A DNA stretch of 64,000 nucleotides from assembly GCA_964430935.1 (NCBI GenBank), contig CAYSHK010000082.1:28643-92642 (forward strand), in the 5' to 3' direction. Positions 11,572-19,591 of the stretch are shown here, piece by piece (position 1 is the first letter of the stretch; every line of letters starts with the position of its first letter). The translations under genes and the position numbers were made by a program. The notes beneath the pieces were generated by a model. That model saw nothing but the letters and a program-made list of their open reading frames with translations, was not told where the DNA came from and did not search any database. This stretch comes from Thermopetrobacter sp964430935. GTDB taxonomy: Bacteria; Pseudomonadota; Alphaproteobacteria; Rhizobiales; Aestuariivirgaceae.

Positions 11572-12114
11572 TCAGACCGTCTCCGCCTCCCTGGCCATTT
11601 CCCGGCCCGCGTCGAAGGCCTCCGCGTTCAGATCGCGGAACCTCTCCGGCACGAGCCCCAGCATCTTGTCGCGCAATGTGTCAGGATCAATGATCTCCGT
11701 CAATTCCGCCAAGGCTCCCAGGGCGACGATGTTGGCCACGCGGGCGTTCCCGATCTCCCGCGCCCGCGCCGTCATCGGCAGGGAGACCACCCGGCCGCCC
11801 CCTTCCGGCGCCTCCCGGACGTTGCTTTCGTCGACGACGACCAGGGTTTCCGGTCCCAGCAGGCCGGCGGAGGCGGGCACCGCGACCTGATCGAGGATGA
11901 CCACGGCATCGAGACGGGTGGCGAGCGGATATTCCACCTCGCGGTCGGAGACCACGAGATCGGAGCGCGACAGACCGCCACGCGAGGTGGGTTCGTAGGC
12001 CTGCGACTGCGCGACGAAGCGCCCTTCCCCGGCCAGCGCCGCGGCGAGAATGCGGGCGGACAGGATCAGCCCCTGTCCGCCGGAGCCGGAAAAGCGGATC
12101 TGCATGTCCTTCAT
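11572..12114 (-). CDS. 2-oxoacid:ferredoxin oxidoreductase, gamma subunit (KorC-type)
   Basis: 180 residues of the pyruvate/ketoisovalerate oxidoreductase gamma domain, beginning MKDMQIRFSGSGGQGLILSARI. This is a glycine-rich CoA-binding-type subunit, with AYEPTSRGGLSRSDLVVSD as the family's second signature. It starts 4 bp inside korB, so the two are translationally coupled. Together with KorA and KorB it forms a multi-subunit enzyme; the delta ferredoxin is supplied by the fused gene at 14116-15006. The substrate is not settled by sequence: 2-oxoglutarate, 2-ketoisovalerate or another 2-oxoacid. Confidence 0.88.
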   Translation of the reverse strand: MKDMQIRFSGSGGQGLILSARILAAALAGEGRFVAQSQAYEPTSRGGLSRSDLVVSDREVEYPLATRLDAVVILDQVAVPASAGLLGPETLVVVDESNVREAPEGGGRVVSLPMTARAREIGNARVANIVALGALAELTEIIDPDTLRDKMLGLVPERFRDLNAEAFDAGREMAREAETV

Positions 12115-12965
12115 CCTTCCTTCCCCCCCTGCCGGACGCGGTCGCACAGCTCGCGGTAGGCCCCGCCGTACTCCTGCCGTTTCTGGCGCACGAACACGCC
12201 GGTCGGGAAGGGATTGGGCCGGAAGGGCCGGGCGACGCGGTTGTCGGACCGCTCGGGAATCATGACCTTCTTCTGCTTCAGGACCATCTCCGGAGAGCTG
12301 CCCAGCGCGTTCTTGCGGCCGAAGATCTCCGTGCAGTCGGAGATCACCTCCACGAACGAGAATCCCTCGTGCGCGATGGCCTCCTTCAGAAGATCCTTCA
12401 GGGTCGGGATCTGGAGCGTCGCTTCGCGGCCCACGAAACTGGCTCCCGCACCCTCCGCCAGACGGCAGGCGTCGAAGACCGGCTCCATGTTGCCCGCAGG
12501 CGTGGTGGTGGTGTAGCGCTGCGCGGACGTGGTGGGCGACACCTGCCCGCCGGTCATGCCGTAGACCTCGTTGTTGAGCATCATGCAGGTGATGTCGAGG
12601 TTGCGGCGACAGGCATGGATGAGATGGTTGCCGCCGATGGCCAGGGAATCCCCGTCGCCGGTGATGACGATCACCGTGAGATCCGGACGGGCCAGCTTCA
12701 GCCCGGTCGCGAAGGCCAGCGGACGGCCATGGGTGGTGTGGAAGGTGTTGGCGTCGATGTACGCGCCGGTGCGGCCCGAGCAGCCGATGCCCGAGACGAT
12801 GGCCAGCCTGTCCTTGTCCACGCCCAGCTCGTGGCAGGCCCAGAGCAGCGCGCGCAGGGCGATGCCATGTCCGCAGCCGGGACACATGAAATGCGGCATC
12901 AGCTCCGTTCTGAGCCAGTCGCGGATGTCGAATTCGTCGGCGGAAGTGACCTTGATCTCGTTCAT
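12111..12965 (-). CDS. 2-oxoacid:ferredoxin oxidoreductase, beta (TPP) subunit
   Basis: The 284-residue thiamine-diphosphate subunit. It has the cysteine motif MCPGCGHGIALRALLWA, SGIGCSGRTGAYI, the TPP/Mg signature GDGDSLAIGGNHLIHACRR ending in LNNEVYGMTGGQ, and the CTEIFGRKN segment near the C-terminus. It overlaps korA by 4 bp upstream and korC by 4 bp downstream. It closely resembles KorB/VorA-type subunits. A second beta subunit (21319-22143) belongs to a different enzyme. Confidence 0.92.
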   Translation of the reverse strand: MNEIKVTSADEFDIRDWLRTELMPHFMCPGCGHGIALRALLWACHELGVDKDRLAIVSGIGCSGRTGAYIDANTFHTTHGRPLAFATGLKLARPDLTVIVITGDGDSLAIGGNHLIHACRRNLDITCMMLNNEVYGMTGGQVSPTTSAQRYTTTTPAGNMEPVFDACRLAEGAGASFVGREATLQIPTLKDLLKEAIAHEGFSFVEVISDCTEIFGRKNALGSSPEMVLKQKKVMIPERSDNRVARPFRPNPFPTGVFVRQKRQEYGGAYRELCDRVRQGGKEG

Positions 12966-14119
12966 GCCACGCTCTCCCTGACGGCCTCGGCGATCATGCC
13001 CGGCGTGACCGCCTCGCCGTCGTAGCGGTTCACCCCCCGGACGGCGACGCCCTCCGGCGCCAGACGTTGCGCTTCGAGCACGAGCTGCCCCATGTTCATC
13101 TCCGGAACCACGACCGCCTTCCTCCCGGCCGCGAGGGCGCGGAACGTCCGCTCCGGGAAGGGCCACAGCGTCACCGGACGGAACAGACCGGCGCGGACGC
13201 CCTCCGCACGCAGTTCGCGGATGGCGGATTTCGCCGCGCGGGCCGGAGTGCCGATGGCGAGGATCAGCACCTCCGCGTCGTCCGTCTCCACCAGTTCGTT
13301 GCGTTCGATCAGATCGCGGTGCCGCTCCAGCTTGCCGAGCAGACGGTCCATGAAAGCGGTCACCTTTTCCGGATCCTGGGTGGGAAAGCCCCGCTCGTCA
13401 TGGGTGAGGCCCGTGGTGTGCACCCTGTAGCCGTCGCCGGGGCGGGCCATGGCCGGGATCATGTCGTCCCCGGCGGCGAAAGGAAGGTACTCCTCGCGCG
13501 GGCCGGTGGCCCACTTGCGCTCCGTCAGCTCCCCGGGAGCCGGCCGTGCGAGCTCCACGGTCTCCACCAGATGGCCGATGATCTCGTCGAAGAGCACCAC
13601 CACGGGCACCCGCAGCGCCTCCGACAGATTGAAGGCGCGGATCGTCTCCTCGTAGATCTCGCGCACCGTGTGGGGGGCCAGCACGATCACCGGATGATCG
13701 CCGTGCGTGCCCCAGCGGGCCTGGAGTATGTCGCCCTGGGCCGGGCGGGTCGGCATGCCGGTGGAAGGGCCGCCGCGCATCACGTTGACGACGACGCAGG
13801 GTGTTTCGGTGATGGCCGCGTAGCCGAGATTCTCCTGCTTGAGGGAGAACCCGGGTCCGGAGGTGGCGGTCATGGCCTTCACCCCGCCCAGCGACGCCCC
13901 GATGACCGCCGCCATGGAACCGATCTCGTCCTCCATCTGGATGAAGGTGCCGCCCACCCTTGGCAGTTCGGCGGCCATCTTCTCGGCTATCTCGGAGGAC
14001 GGCGTGATCGGATATCCCGCGTAGAAGCGGCAGCCCGCCGCTATGGCGCCGAGCGCGCAGGCGGCGTTGCCCTGGATGTTGCGACGGACGGGCGCGTCCT
14101 TTCCGGCATGGGCGTTCAT
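12962..14119 (-). CDS. 2-oxoacid:ferredoxin oxidoreductase, alpha subunit (KorA/VorB-type)
   Basis: 385 residues covering the pyrimidine-binding and domain II regions of the alpha subunit: GNAACALGAIAAGCRFYAGY-PITPSSEIAE, then FIQMEDEIGSMAAVIGAS, ATSGPGFSLKQENLGYA, MRGGPSTGMPTRPAQGD and YRVHTTGLTHDERG. No gamma domain is fused, unlike the plus-strand paralogue at 19592. It overlaps the fused gamma-ferredoxin gene upstream by 4 bp. The Kor and Vor subfamilies cannot be separated by eye. A LiuR-like operator upstream of the operon would favour branched-chain or aromatic 2-oxoacids. Confidence 0.92.
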   Translation of the reverse strand: MNAHAGKDAPVRRNIQGNAACALGAIAAGCRFYAGYPITPSSEIAEKMAAELPRVGGTFIQMEDEIGSMAAVIGASLGGVKAMTATSGPGFSLKQENLGYAAITETPCVVVNVMRGGPSTGMPTRPAQGDILQARWGTHGDHPVIVLAPHTVREIYEETIRAFNLSEALRVPVVVLFDEIIGHLVETVELARPAPGELTERKWATGPREEYLPFAAGDDMIPAMARPGDGYRVHTTGLTHDERGFPTQDPEKVTAFMDRLLGKLERHRDLIERNELVETDDAEVLILAIGTPARAAKSAIRELRAEGVRAGLFRPVTLWPFPERTFRALAAGRKAVVVPEMNMGQLVLEAQRLAPEGVAVRGVNRYDGEAVTPGMIAEAVRESVA

Positions 14120-15006
14120 CGGGCGACCTCCGTGGGCAGTTCCTTGTGCAGCCGGATGGCGAAGTCCGGGCAGAGCATTTCGCAGAGGCGGCAGCCGGTG
14201 CAGGCATCCGGATCCTTCACGACCACCTTGCCGCCCTCGTCGAGGGCGAGGCAGCGCTCGGGGCAGAACTTCACGCAGATGTCGCATCCCTTGCACCAGG
14301 CCTCGGTGATCTCCAGGCGGTTGACGACGTTCCGCAGAACCGGATCGACATCGGGCACGGGCAGAACCTCGCCCTCCGGAACGGTGGCCTCGTTCACCCA
14401 TTCGCGACCGGCGAGGAACGCCGCCCTGTTGATCTCCCGCGTCTTCGGCGGCACCAGCCGTTCGATCACGTCCAGCCATGCCCGCTCGGTGAAATCCAGC
14501 GCCGTGGAGAGAATGCCGAGCAGAACCGTGTTGGCCGCACGTTCGTTGCCCAGCTTCGCGGCGATGCCGGTGGCGTCCAGCGCATAGCCCACCGACACCC
14601 TTTCGAGCACGTCGCGCGGCGTGGTCTTCGCGTACTGCGGAGCGACACCGCGCCCCCGGTCGCGGCAGGCGAACGGCGGCACGATCTTGCGTACGTCCGA
14701 GATGAAGGTGCCCTTCTCGGGATCCAGGAAATGCAGCCAGCGCAGCCCCTCCGCCCATTCCAGCGCCACCAGCACGTCGGCCTCTCCGGCCGGAATGACG
14801 GGCGAATGCACACGTCTGCCGAAGCGCACGTGCGAGAACACCGCACCCCCGCGCTTGGCCATGCCGTGGACTTCCGACTGCTTGACCTCCAGTCCATGCT
14901 CCTGGCAGAGGGTGGCCAGCACCTTGGACACCATGATGACGCCCTGCCCTCCGACGCCGACGATCAGCACCGAGGTGACGCCGTTCCTGTCCCCATCCGA
15001 ACCCAT
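14116..15006 (-). CDS. iorB: Indolepyruvate oxidoreductase beta subunit fused to a 2[4Fe-4S] ferredoxin domain
   Basis: A 296-residue composite protein. Residues ~11-205 are an IorB/gamma-type domain (SVLIVGVGGQGVIMVSKVLA, EVHGMAKRGGAVFSHVRFG, LGNERAANTVLLG). Residues ~238-279 carry two cluster motifs, C238-x2-C-x2-C-x3-C-P and C269-x2-C-x2-C-x3-C-P (CKGCDICVKFCP and CTGCRLCEMLCP). The second part corresponds to the delta ferredoxin subunit normally encoded in front of korA, which directly follows here with a 4-bp overlap. The fusion therefore joins the end of the ior unit to the start of the kor unit. It starts 33 bp after iorA. It could serve both enzymes or only one; the sequence does not say. 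Confidence 0.85.
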   Translation of the reverse strand: MGSDGDRNGVTSVLIVGVGGQGVIMVSKVLATLCQEHGLEVKQSEVHGMAKRGGAVFSHVRFGRRVHSPVIPAGEADVLVALEWAEGLRWLHFLDPEKGTFISDVRKIVPPFACRDRGRGVAPQYAKTTPRDVLERVSVGYALDATGIAAKLGNERAANTVLLGILSTALDFTERAWLDVIERLVPPKTREINRAAFLAGREWVNEATVPEGEVLPVPDVDPVLRNVVNRLEITEAWCKGCDICVKFCPERCLALDEGGKVVVKDPDACTGCRLCEMLCPDFAIRLHKELPTEVAR

Positions 15007-15039
15007 TCCGTCCTCCGTCTCCCGGCCCAGACGCCGTTC

Positions 15040-16842
15040 TCAGTCCTTCCCCGCCGCCCGGATCGCATTGGACGGGCAGACCTGCGCGCACAGCGAACAG
15101 CCGATGCAGAGCATCGGATCGATCTTCACCTTGTGATGGCCGTCGTACATGCCGTCCGACCAGGAGATGGCCGGGCAGCCGAGATTCATGCAGGACTGGC
15201 AGGCGACGCAGGTTTCCTGCACCACCTCCAGCGCGTCGCCGCGGATGCGCACCGGATCCAGCACGCACGGGCGGTTGGAGATGACCACGGCGACCCCCTT
15301 GTATTCCGTGGCCTCGCGGACCGCCTGGTAGAGGGCGCCCAGATCGTAGGAATCCACCTCGCGCACCCATTTCACGCCGATGGCCTTGCAGATCTGCACG
15401 AAATCCACCCTGTTGGTGGGTTCGCCGCGCAGGGTCACGCCGGTGCCCGGATTGTCCTGTCCGCCGGTCATGGCGGTGATGTGGTTGTCGAGGATCAGCA
15501 CCGTGATGTTGGCCTTCATGACCACCGCGTCGATGAGCGGGGGAATGCCCGAATGCAGGAAGGTGGAATCGCCGATAGTGGCGACGATGGGCTTTTTCTC
15601 GGCGCCGGATTTCGCCAGTCCCACCGCGTTTCCGATGGAGGCTCCCATGGCCACGCACGTGTCGATGGCCCGCAGCGGCTCGATCGCGGCCAGCGTGTAG
15701 CAGCCGATGTCCCCGCAGACCCGGGCGTCGATGGCGCGCACCGCCATGTAGCTCGAGATGTGCGGGCAACCGGCGCACAGAAGCGGCGGGCGCGGCACGA
15801 TCTCCGGCTCCGCGGGTTTCCTCTTCCTGGGCGGCTCGATCAGGCCGGCCTCGATGAAACCCTTGCGCACGATCTCCGGGGAGAGCTCGCCCTCGCGCGG
15901 AAAGAAGGCCTTGCCCTCGCAGGGGATCCCCATGATCTTCAGCTGCTCCTCGATCAGCGGTTCCAGCTCCTCGACCACGATGACGCGGGAGTGGCGCTCC
16001 GCGAATTCCCGGATGCGTTCCTTCGGAAGCGGGAAGGAAGAAGCCAGCTTGAGCACCGGAGCGCCGGGCAGGACTTCCTTTACGTAAGAGTAAGCCATGC
16101 CGACGGTGATGACGCCCACATCGCCCTCGCCCTCCTCCATCCGTGTGAGAGGGCTTTCGTCGAAGAAGCGGCCGACCACCTCCTCACGCGCGATCACCTT
16201 CGGGCGGTTGGCCCGGGCATGGGCCGGAAGGGTCACGTTCTTGCGGAAATCGTCCACGAATCCCCTGGCTTCGACCGCCTCGCGCCCACCGAGACGGACG
16301 GGAGAGCGGGTATGCGAAAGCCGGGTGGTGGAGCGGACGATCACCGGCGTGTCGAACTTCTCGGAGAGCTCGAAGGCGAACTTCGTGTATTCCAGCGCCC
16401 CCTGGGCGTCGGCCGGCTCCAGAACCGGCACGTTGGCGAACCTGGCGAACAGGCGCGTGTCCTGCTCGTTCTGGGAGGAATGCATGCCCGGATCGTCCGC
16501 CACCACGATCACCAGCCCCGCGTTCACGCCGATGTAGGACTGCGACATGAGGGAATCGGAGGCGACGTTCAATCCCACGTGCTTCATGGCGCACATGGCG
16601 CGCACGCCGGCGAAGGACGCGCCCGTGGCGATGTCGAGCGCCGTCTTCTCGTTCACCGCCCATTCGGCGTAGATGTCCTCGGGAGGGAACTTCCCGACGG
16701 TCTCCAGAATTTCCGTAGACGGCGTTCCCGGATAGGCCACGGCGAGGCCGCAACCACCTTCCCAGGCGCCGCGGGCAATGGCCTCGTTGCCCATCAGAGG
16801 CTCGACGCGGGCGTTCGTCTTCGGTTTCCGCTGGACGTTCAT
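15040..16842 (-). CDS. iorA: Indolepyruvate ferredoxin oxidoreductase alpha subunit
   Basis: 600 residues, the expected length. It catalyses CoA-dependent oxidative decarboxylation of arylpyruvates (from Trp, Phe, Tyr) to arylacetyl-CoA with ferredoxin reduction. The N-terminal half has VEPLMGNEAIARGAWEGG, VAYPGTPSTEI and MKHVGLNVASDSLM. The TPP domain has LCAGCPHISSYMA, GDIGCYTL, CVAMGASIGNAVGLAK and TIGDSTFLHSGI with LDNHITAMTGGQ. The C-terminus has two cluster motifs (CVACQSCMNLGCP, CIGCSLCAQVCP). The ATG at 16842 is preceded by AAAGGGAGAAG. It is the first gene of the eight-gene operon; a LiuR-like palindrome lies ~90 bp upstream. Confidence 0.95.
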   Translation of the reverse strand: MNVQRKPKTNARVEPLMGNEAIARGAWEGGCGLAVAYPGTPSTEILETVGKFPPEDIYAEWAVNEKTALDIATGASFAGVRAMCAMKHVGLNVASDSLMSQSYIGVNAGLVIVVADDPGMHSSQNEQDTRLFARFANVPVLEPADAQGALEYTKFAFELSEKFDTPVIVRSTTRLSHTRSPVRLGGREAVEARGFVDDFRKNVTLPAHARANRPKVIAREEVVGRFFDESPLTRMEEGEGDVGVITVGMAYSYVKEVLPGAPVLKLASSFPLPKERIREFAERHSRVIVVEELEPLIEEQLKIMGIPCEGKAFFPREGELSPEIVRKGFIEAGLIEPPRKRKPAEPEIVPRPPLLCAGCPHISSYMAVRAIDARVCGDIGCYTLAAIEPLRAIDTCVAMGASIGNAVGLAKSGAEKKPIVATIGDSTFLHSGIPPLIDAVVMKANITVLILDNHITAMTGGQDNPGTGVTLRGEPTNRVDFVQICKAIGVKWVREVDSYDLGALYQAVREATEYKGVAVVISNRPCVLDPVRIRGDALEVVQETCVACQSCMNLGCPAISWSDGMYDGHHKVKIDPMLCIGCSLCAQVCPSNAIRAAGKD

Positions 16843-16928
16843 GCGCTTCTCCCTTTCCCGGCGCGCGGAATGGTAAGCGCACGGAAGGGCTTTGTGAAGC
16901 ATCGCACCCCGCCGGCGGCATGGGAAAT

Positions 16929-16944
16929 TTGACGCATACGTAAG
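16929..16944 (-). promoter_or_regulatory. Candidate LiuR-type (MerR family) operator upstream of iorA
   Basis: The plus strand reads TTGACGCATACGTAAG. This matches 12 of 16 positions of the ACGT-containing palindrome I recall for LiuR-type MerR regulators of branched-chain amino acid catabolism (TTTACGTTTACGTAAA); the consensus is from memory. It sits in the 103-bp AT-richer gap between the znuA stop and iorA. A LiuR-like regulator gene is at 63492-63935. Confidence 0.4.
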
Positions 16945-16945
16945 G

Positions 16946-17866
16946 TCAATTTTCGGCTTTCAGGCACTTCGAGAAGGCCCGCCCGAGCGATTCCAGCAGG
17001 CGCGGGAAGTGATCGGGTCCCCTTGGCAGTGCGTATCCCAGAGGGTCCAGAACCTCCCTTCTCGCACCCGCCTCCCGCTCCAGAAGCCGGGCCCAGCGTC
17101 CGCCCCCGCCGGGTCCGGTGAACACGCAGATGCCCGGATGCCGCCGGGCCAGCCGCACGATCGCGGAGATGCGGCGCATGCCGGGACGCGCCTCGCCGGG
17201 AGGCTCCACGGAGGCCAGCGGTTCCAGACGGAAACGGCGCTCGAAATACTGCGTCGCGTCATGGACGACGATGTAGGGCCGGTCGTTGAGCGGGGCGAGC
17301 ATCGCCTCGAGAGAGGCGGTGACCTCGCGGATGCGGGCTTCCAATCCCTTCGCGTTGCGGTGATAGAGTTCCGCCCCGGCGGGATCCAGCTCGCCGAGGA
17401 CCCGGGCCATCTCCAGAGCCATGGCCACGCCGTTCTCCGGTCCGGTCCAGACATGGAGGTCCGGTTCACCGCCGGCCGCCTCCGGCCCGTCCGGCCGCAA
17501 CGGATCGAGATCGCGCCTGGGAAGCACCTTCACGCCCCGCGCCTTCGCCAGCTCGACGATTTTCGCCCGCGCCGCAAGCTCCGGCAGACGCCCCTTCAGA
17601 AAGCCTTCCAGCCCGTAGGAAACCAGGAAGACCGCGTCGGCATCCGCCAGTGCCCGGACCTCGGACGGCCTCAGGGCATGATGGTGCGGATCGCCGCCGT
17701 CCTTCAGCAGCAGGACCGGCGAACCCGCCCCCTTCATGACGGCGGCGAGAAGCCCGTGGAGCGGCGGGATCGTGGCGACCACCCGCGGCGCCGCATGGGC
17801 GGAAGCCGGGAGAAGCAGGCCGAACACGAGGAGGGCGAGAAGCGGCAGATGGCGGAAACCGTTCAT
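16946..17866 (-). CDS. znuA: Zinc ABC transporter substrate-binding protein
   Basis: A 306-residue periplasmic metal-binding lipocalin-like cluster A-I protein. A signal peptide (HLPLLALLVFGLLLPASAHA, about 6-25) precedes VVATIPPLHGLLAAVMKG. Likely ligands are the histidine cluster in DGGDPHHHALRPSEVRA, His in EPDLHVWTGPENGVAMA, His in PYIVVHDATQYFERRF and a late acidic/His position. The His-rich loop is short compared with E. coli ZnuA. It is divergent from znuC with only 47 bp between starts. Manganese-binding homologues are possible, but the HHH motif and neighbours favour zinc. Confidence 0.88.
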   Translation of the reverse strand: MNGFRHLPLLALLVFGLLLPASAHAAPRVVATIPPLHGLLAAVMKGAGSPVLLLKDGGDPHHHALRPSEVRALADADAVFLVSYGLEGFLKGRLPELAARAKIVELAKARGVKVLPRRDLDPLRPDGPEAAGGEPDLHVWTGPENGVAMALEMARVLGELDPAGAELYHRNAKGLEARIREVTASLEAMLAPLNDRPYIVVHDATQYFERRFRLEPLASVEPPGEARPGMRRISAIVRLARRHPGICVFTGPGGGGRWARLLEREAGARREVLDPLGYALPRGPDHFPRLLESLGRAFSKCLKAEN

Positions 17867-17913
17867 GCGATGGCCTCTGGCATTTCGGAGCGTATCCTCT
17901 CATATATTGGCGC

Positions 17914-18711
17914 ATGACAGGTCCGGACAACAGCCCTCTCCTGGAATTGCGCGATGCCGGCGTGCGCGCCCCCGACGGGCGCTGGCTCATCCGGCACGTG
18001 AGCCTTTCGGTGCGTCGCGGGGAGATCGTGACGCTCATCGGCCCCAATGGCGGAGGCAAGACCACGACGATCCGCGCCGCGCTCGGCATCCTGCCGCTGG
18101 CGGAGGGGGAGGTGCGCCGCCAGCCGGGCCTGCGCGTGGGCTACGTGCCCCAGAAGCTGGCGCTGGACCCCGCCCTGCCGATGACCGTTTCGCGCTTCAT
18201 GCGCCTGACCTGCCCCGCCACGGACGAGGACGTCGGACGGGCGCTCGAGGAGACCGGCGTCCACGCCCGCATGAACGCGCAGGTGGCCGGCCTTTCCGGC
18301 GGTGAACTGCAACGGGTCCTGATCGCCCGCGCGATCCTGAGAAAGCCGGACCTTCTGGTGCTCGACGAGCCGGTCCAGGGCGTGGACTTCGCGGGCGAGG
18401 CGGCACTCTACGAACTCATCGGACGCATACGCCGGAGGCTGGGCTGCGGCGTGCTTCTCGTCTCGCACGATCTGCATTTCGTGATGGCCGGAACCGACCG
18501 GGTGGTATGCATCAACGGCCACGTCTGCTGCTCCGGCCATCCGCACGCGGTGACGAAGACACCCGAATACGCCGAACTTTTCGGGCCGGCGGCACTGGAG
18601 CGGCTCGCCGCCTACACCCATCATCACGACCACGTTCACGCACCCGACGGCCATATCTGCGGAACCGGGGACTGCGGCTGCGGGGAAGCGGAAGGGGAGC
18701 GCGACGGATGA
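17914..18711 (+). CDS. znuC: Zinc ABC transporter ATP-binding protein
   Basis: A 265-residue ABC ATPase that energises zinc import through ZnuB. It shows Walker A GPNGGGKTT (about residue 45-53), a Q-loop in GYVPQKLALDP, signature LSGGELQRVLIARA, Walker B LLVLDEPVQGVD and the H-loop VSHDLHFVM. The C-terminus is extended and His/Cys-rich (THHHDHVHAPDGHICGTGDCGC), a feature seen in many ZnuC proteins and likely to bind zinc. Its stop overlaps the znuB start. Confidence 0.94.
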   Translation: MTGPDNSPLLELRDAGVRAPDGRWLIRHVSLSVRRGEIVTLIGPNGGGKTTTIRAALGILPLAEGEVRRQPGLRVGYVPQKLALDPALPMTVSRFMRLTCPATDEDVGRALEETGVHARMNAQVAGLSGGELQRVLIARAILRKPDLLVLDEPVQGVDFAGEAALYELIGRIRRRLGCGVLLVSHDLHFVMAGTDRVVCINGHVCCSGHPHAVTKTPEYAELFGPAALERLAAYTHHHDHVHAPDGHICGTGDCGCGEAEGERDG

Positions 18712-19508
18712 TGCCGGACCCCTTCATCCTCCGCGCCCTCGCCGCCGGTCTCGCCGCCGCGCTCATGGCCGGTCCCCTCGGCAGTTTCATCGTCTGGCGG
18801 CGCATGTCCTACTTCGGGGACGCGCTGGCCCATTCCGCGCTGCTCGGCGTGGCACTGGCCCTGCTGCTCGACATCTCCGTGACCGCGGGCGTGCTGGCGG
18901 TGGCCATGGCGGTGGCCGTGGCGGTGAACCTCCCGACCGGCGTGCGGCGCCTGCCCCCGGACGCCCTTCTGGGCATATTCGCGCATGGCGCCCTGGCCGC
19001 CGGCCTGCTCCTGACCTCGCTGCTCATCCGGCCCGGCTTCGACCTCATGTCCCTGCTGTTCGGCGACATCCTCGCCGTGACCACCACGGACCTGCTTCTG
19101 CTGGTTCCCGGGGCCCTGGCCGTCATCGCGGCCCTGGCCTCCATCTGGCGCCCCCTTCTGGCCGCCGCCGTCTCGGAGGAGATCGCGATCGCCGAAGGCA
19201 TGAACCCGCGCCGCGCCGAACTCGCCCATACGCTTCTTCTGGCCGCCGCGCTGGCGCTGGCCATGAAGATCACCGGCGTTCTGCTCTTCACCTCGCTTCT
19301 GATCATACCCGCGGCGGCGGCACGGGCCTTCGCCCGATCGCCGGAGGCCATGGCCGGGCTTGCCGTGATCGTGGGCATGGTCTCCGTCTCGGGCGGTCTG
19401 TGGATCTCCTGGACGTTCGACGCCCCTTCCGGGCCGGCCATGGTCAGCACGGCCTTCTGCCTGTTCGCCGTTTTTCATATCGCGGCAAGCATGCCGCGTT
19501 TCCGCTGA
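18708..19508 (+). CDS. znuB: Zinc ABC transporter permease
   Basis: A 266-residue integral membrane permease of the ABC-3 family with about seven to eight hydrophobic helices. The start MMPDPFILRALAAGLAAAL overlaps the znuC stop (ATGATG). Family signatures are GSFIVWRRMSYFGDALAHSALLG and LLFTSLLIIPAAAARAFARSP. It completes the znuA-znuCB importer. I could not identify a Zur box in the short divergent spacer. Confidence 0.93.
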   Translation: MMPDPFILRALAAGLAAALMAGPLGSFIVWRRMSYFGDALAHSALLGVALALLLDISVTAGVLAVAMAVAVAVNLPTGVRRLPPDALLGIFAHGALAAGLLLTSLLIRPGFDLMSLLFGDILAVTTTDLLLLVPGALAVIAALASIWRPLLAAAVSEEIAIAEGMNPRRAELAHTLLLAAALALAMKITGVLLFTSLLIIPAAAARAFARSPEAMAGLAVIVGMVSVSGGLWISWTFDAPSGPAMVSTAFCLFAVFHIAASMPRFR

Positions 19509-19591
19509 CCATATTTGACCGAGGACAAGGCACGGGGCCGTCCGTATGGCAGCATGCGGACACGTCCGATCTCATCTCCGGGAGTTCTCCC

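Noticed and set aside
14146..16932. 928-codon plus-strand frame opposite iorA and the iorB fusion
   Set aside because: It is an antisense shadow of a clearly conserved operon, with no ribosome site or domain.
17867..17913. Zur box expected between znuA and znuC
   Set aside because: The 47-bp spacer has no convincing GTTATA-type palindrome; control by Zur could not be supported.
19515..19528. TTGAC-CGAG-GACAA upstream of the KGOR genes as an FNR box
   Set aside because: Only 7 of 10 informative positions match and there is no palindromic extension; it is too weak to call.
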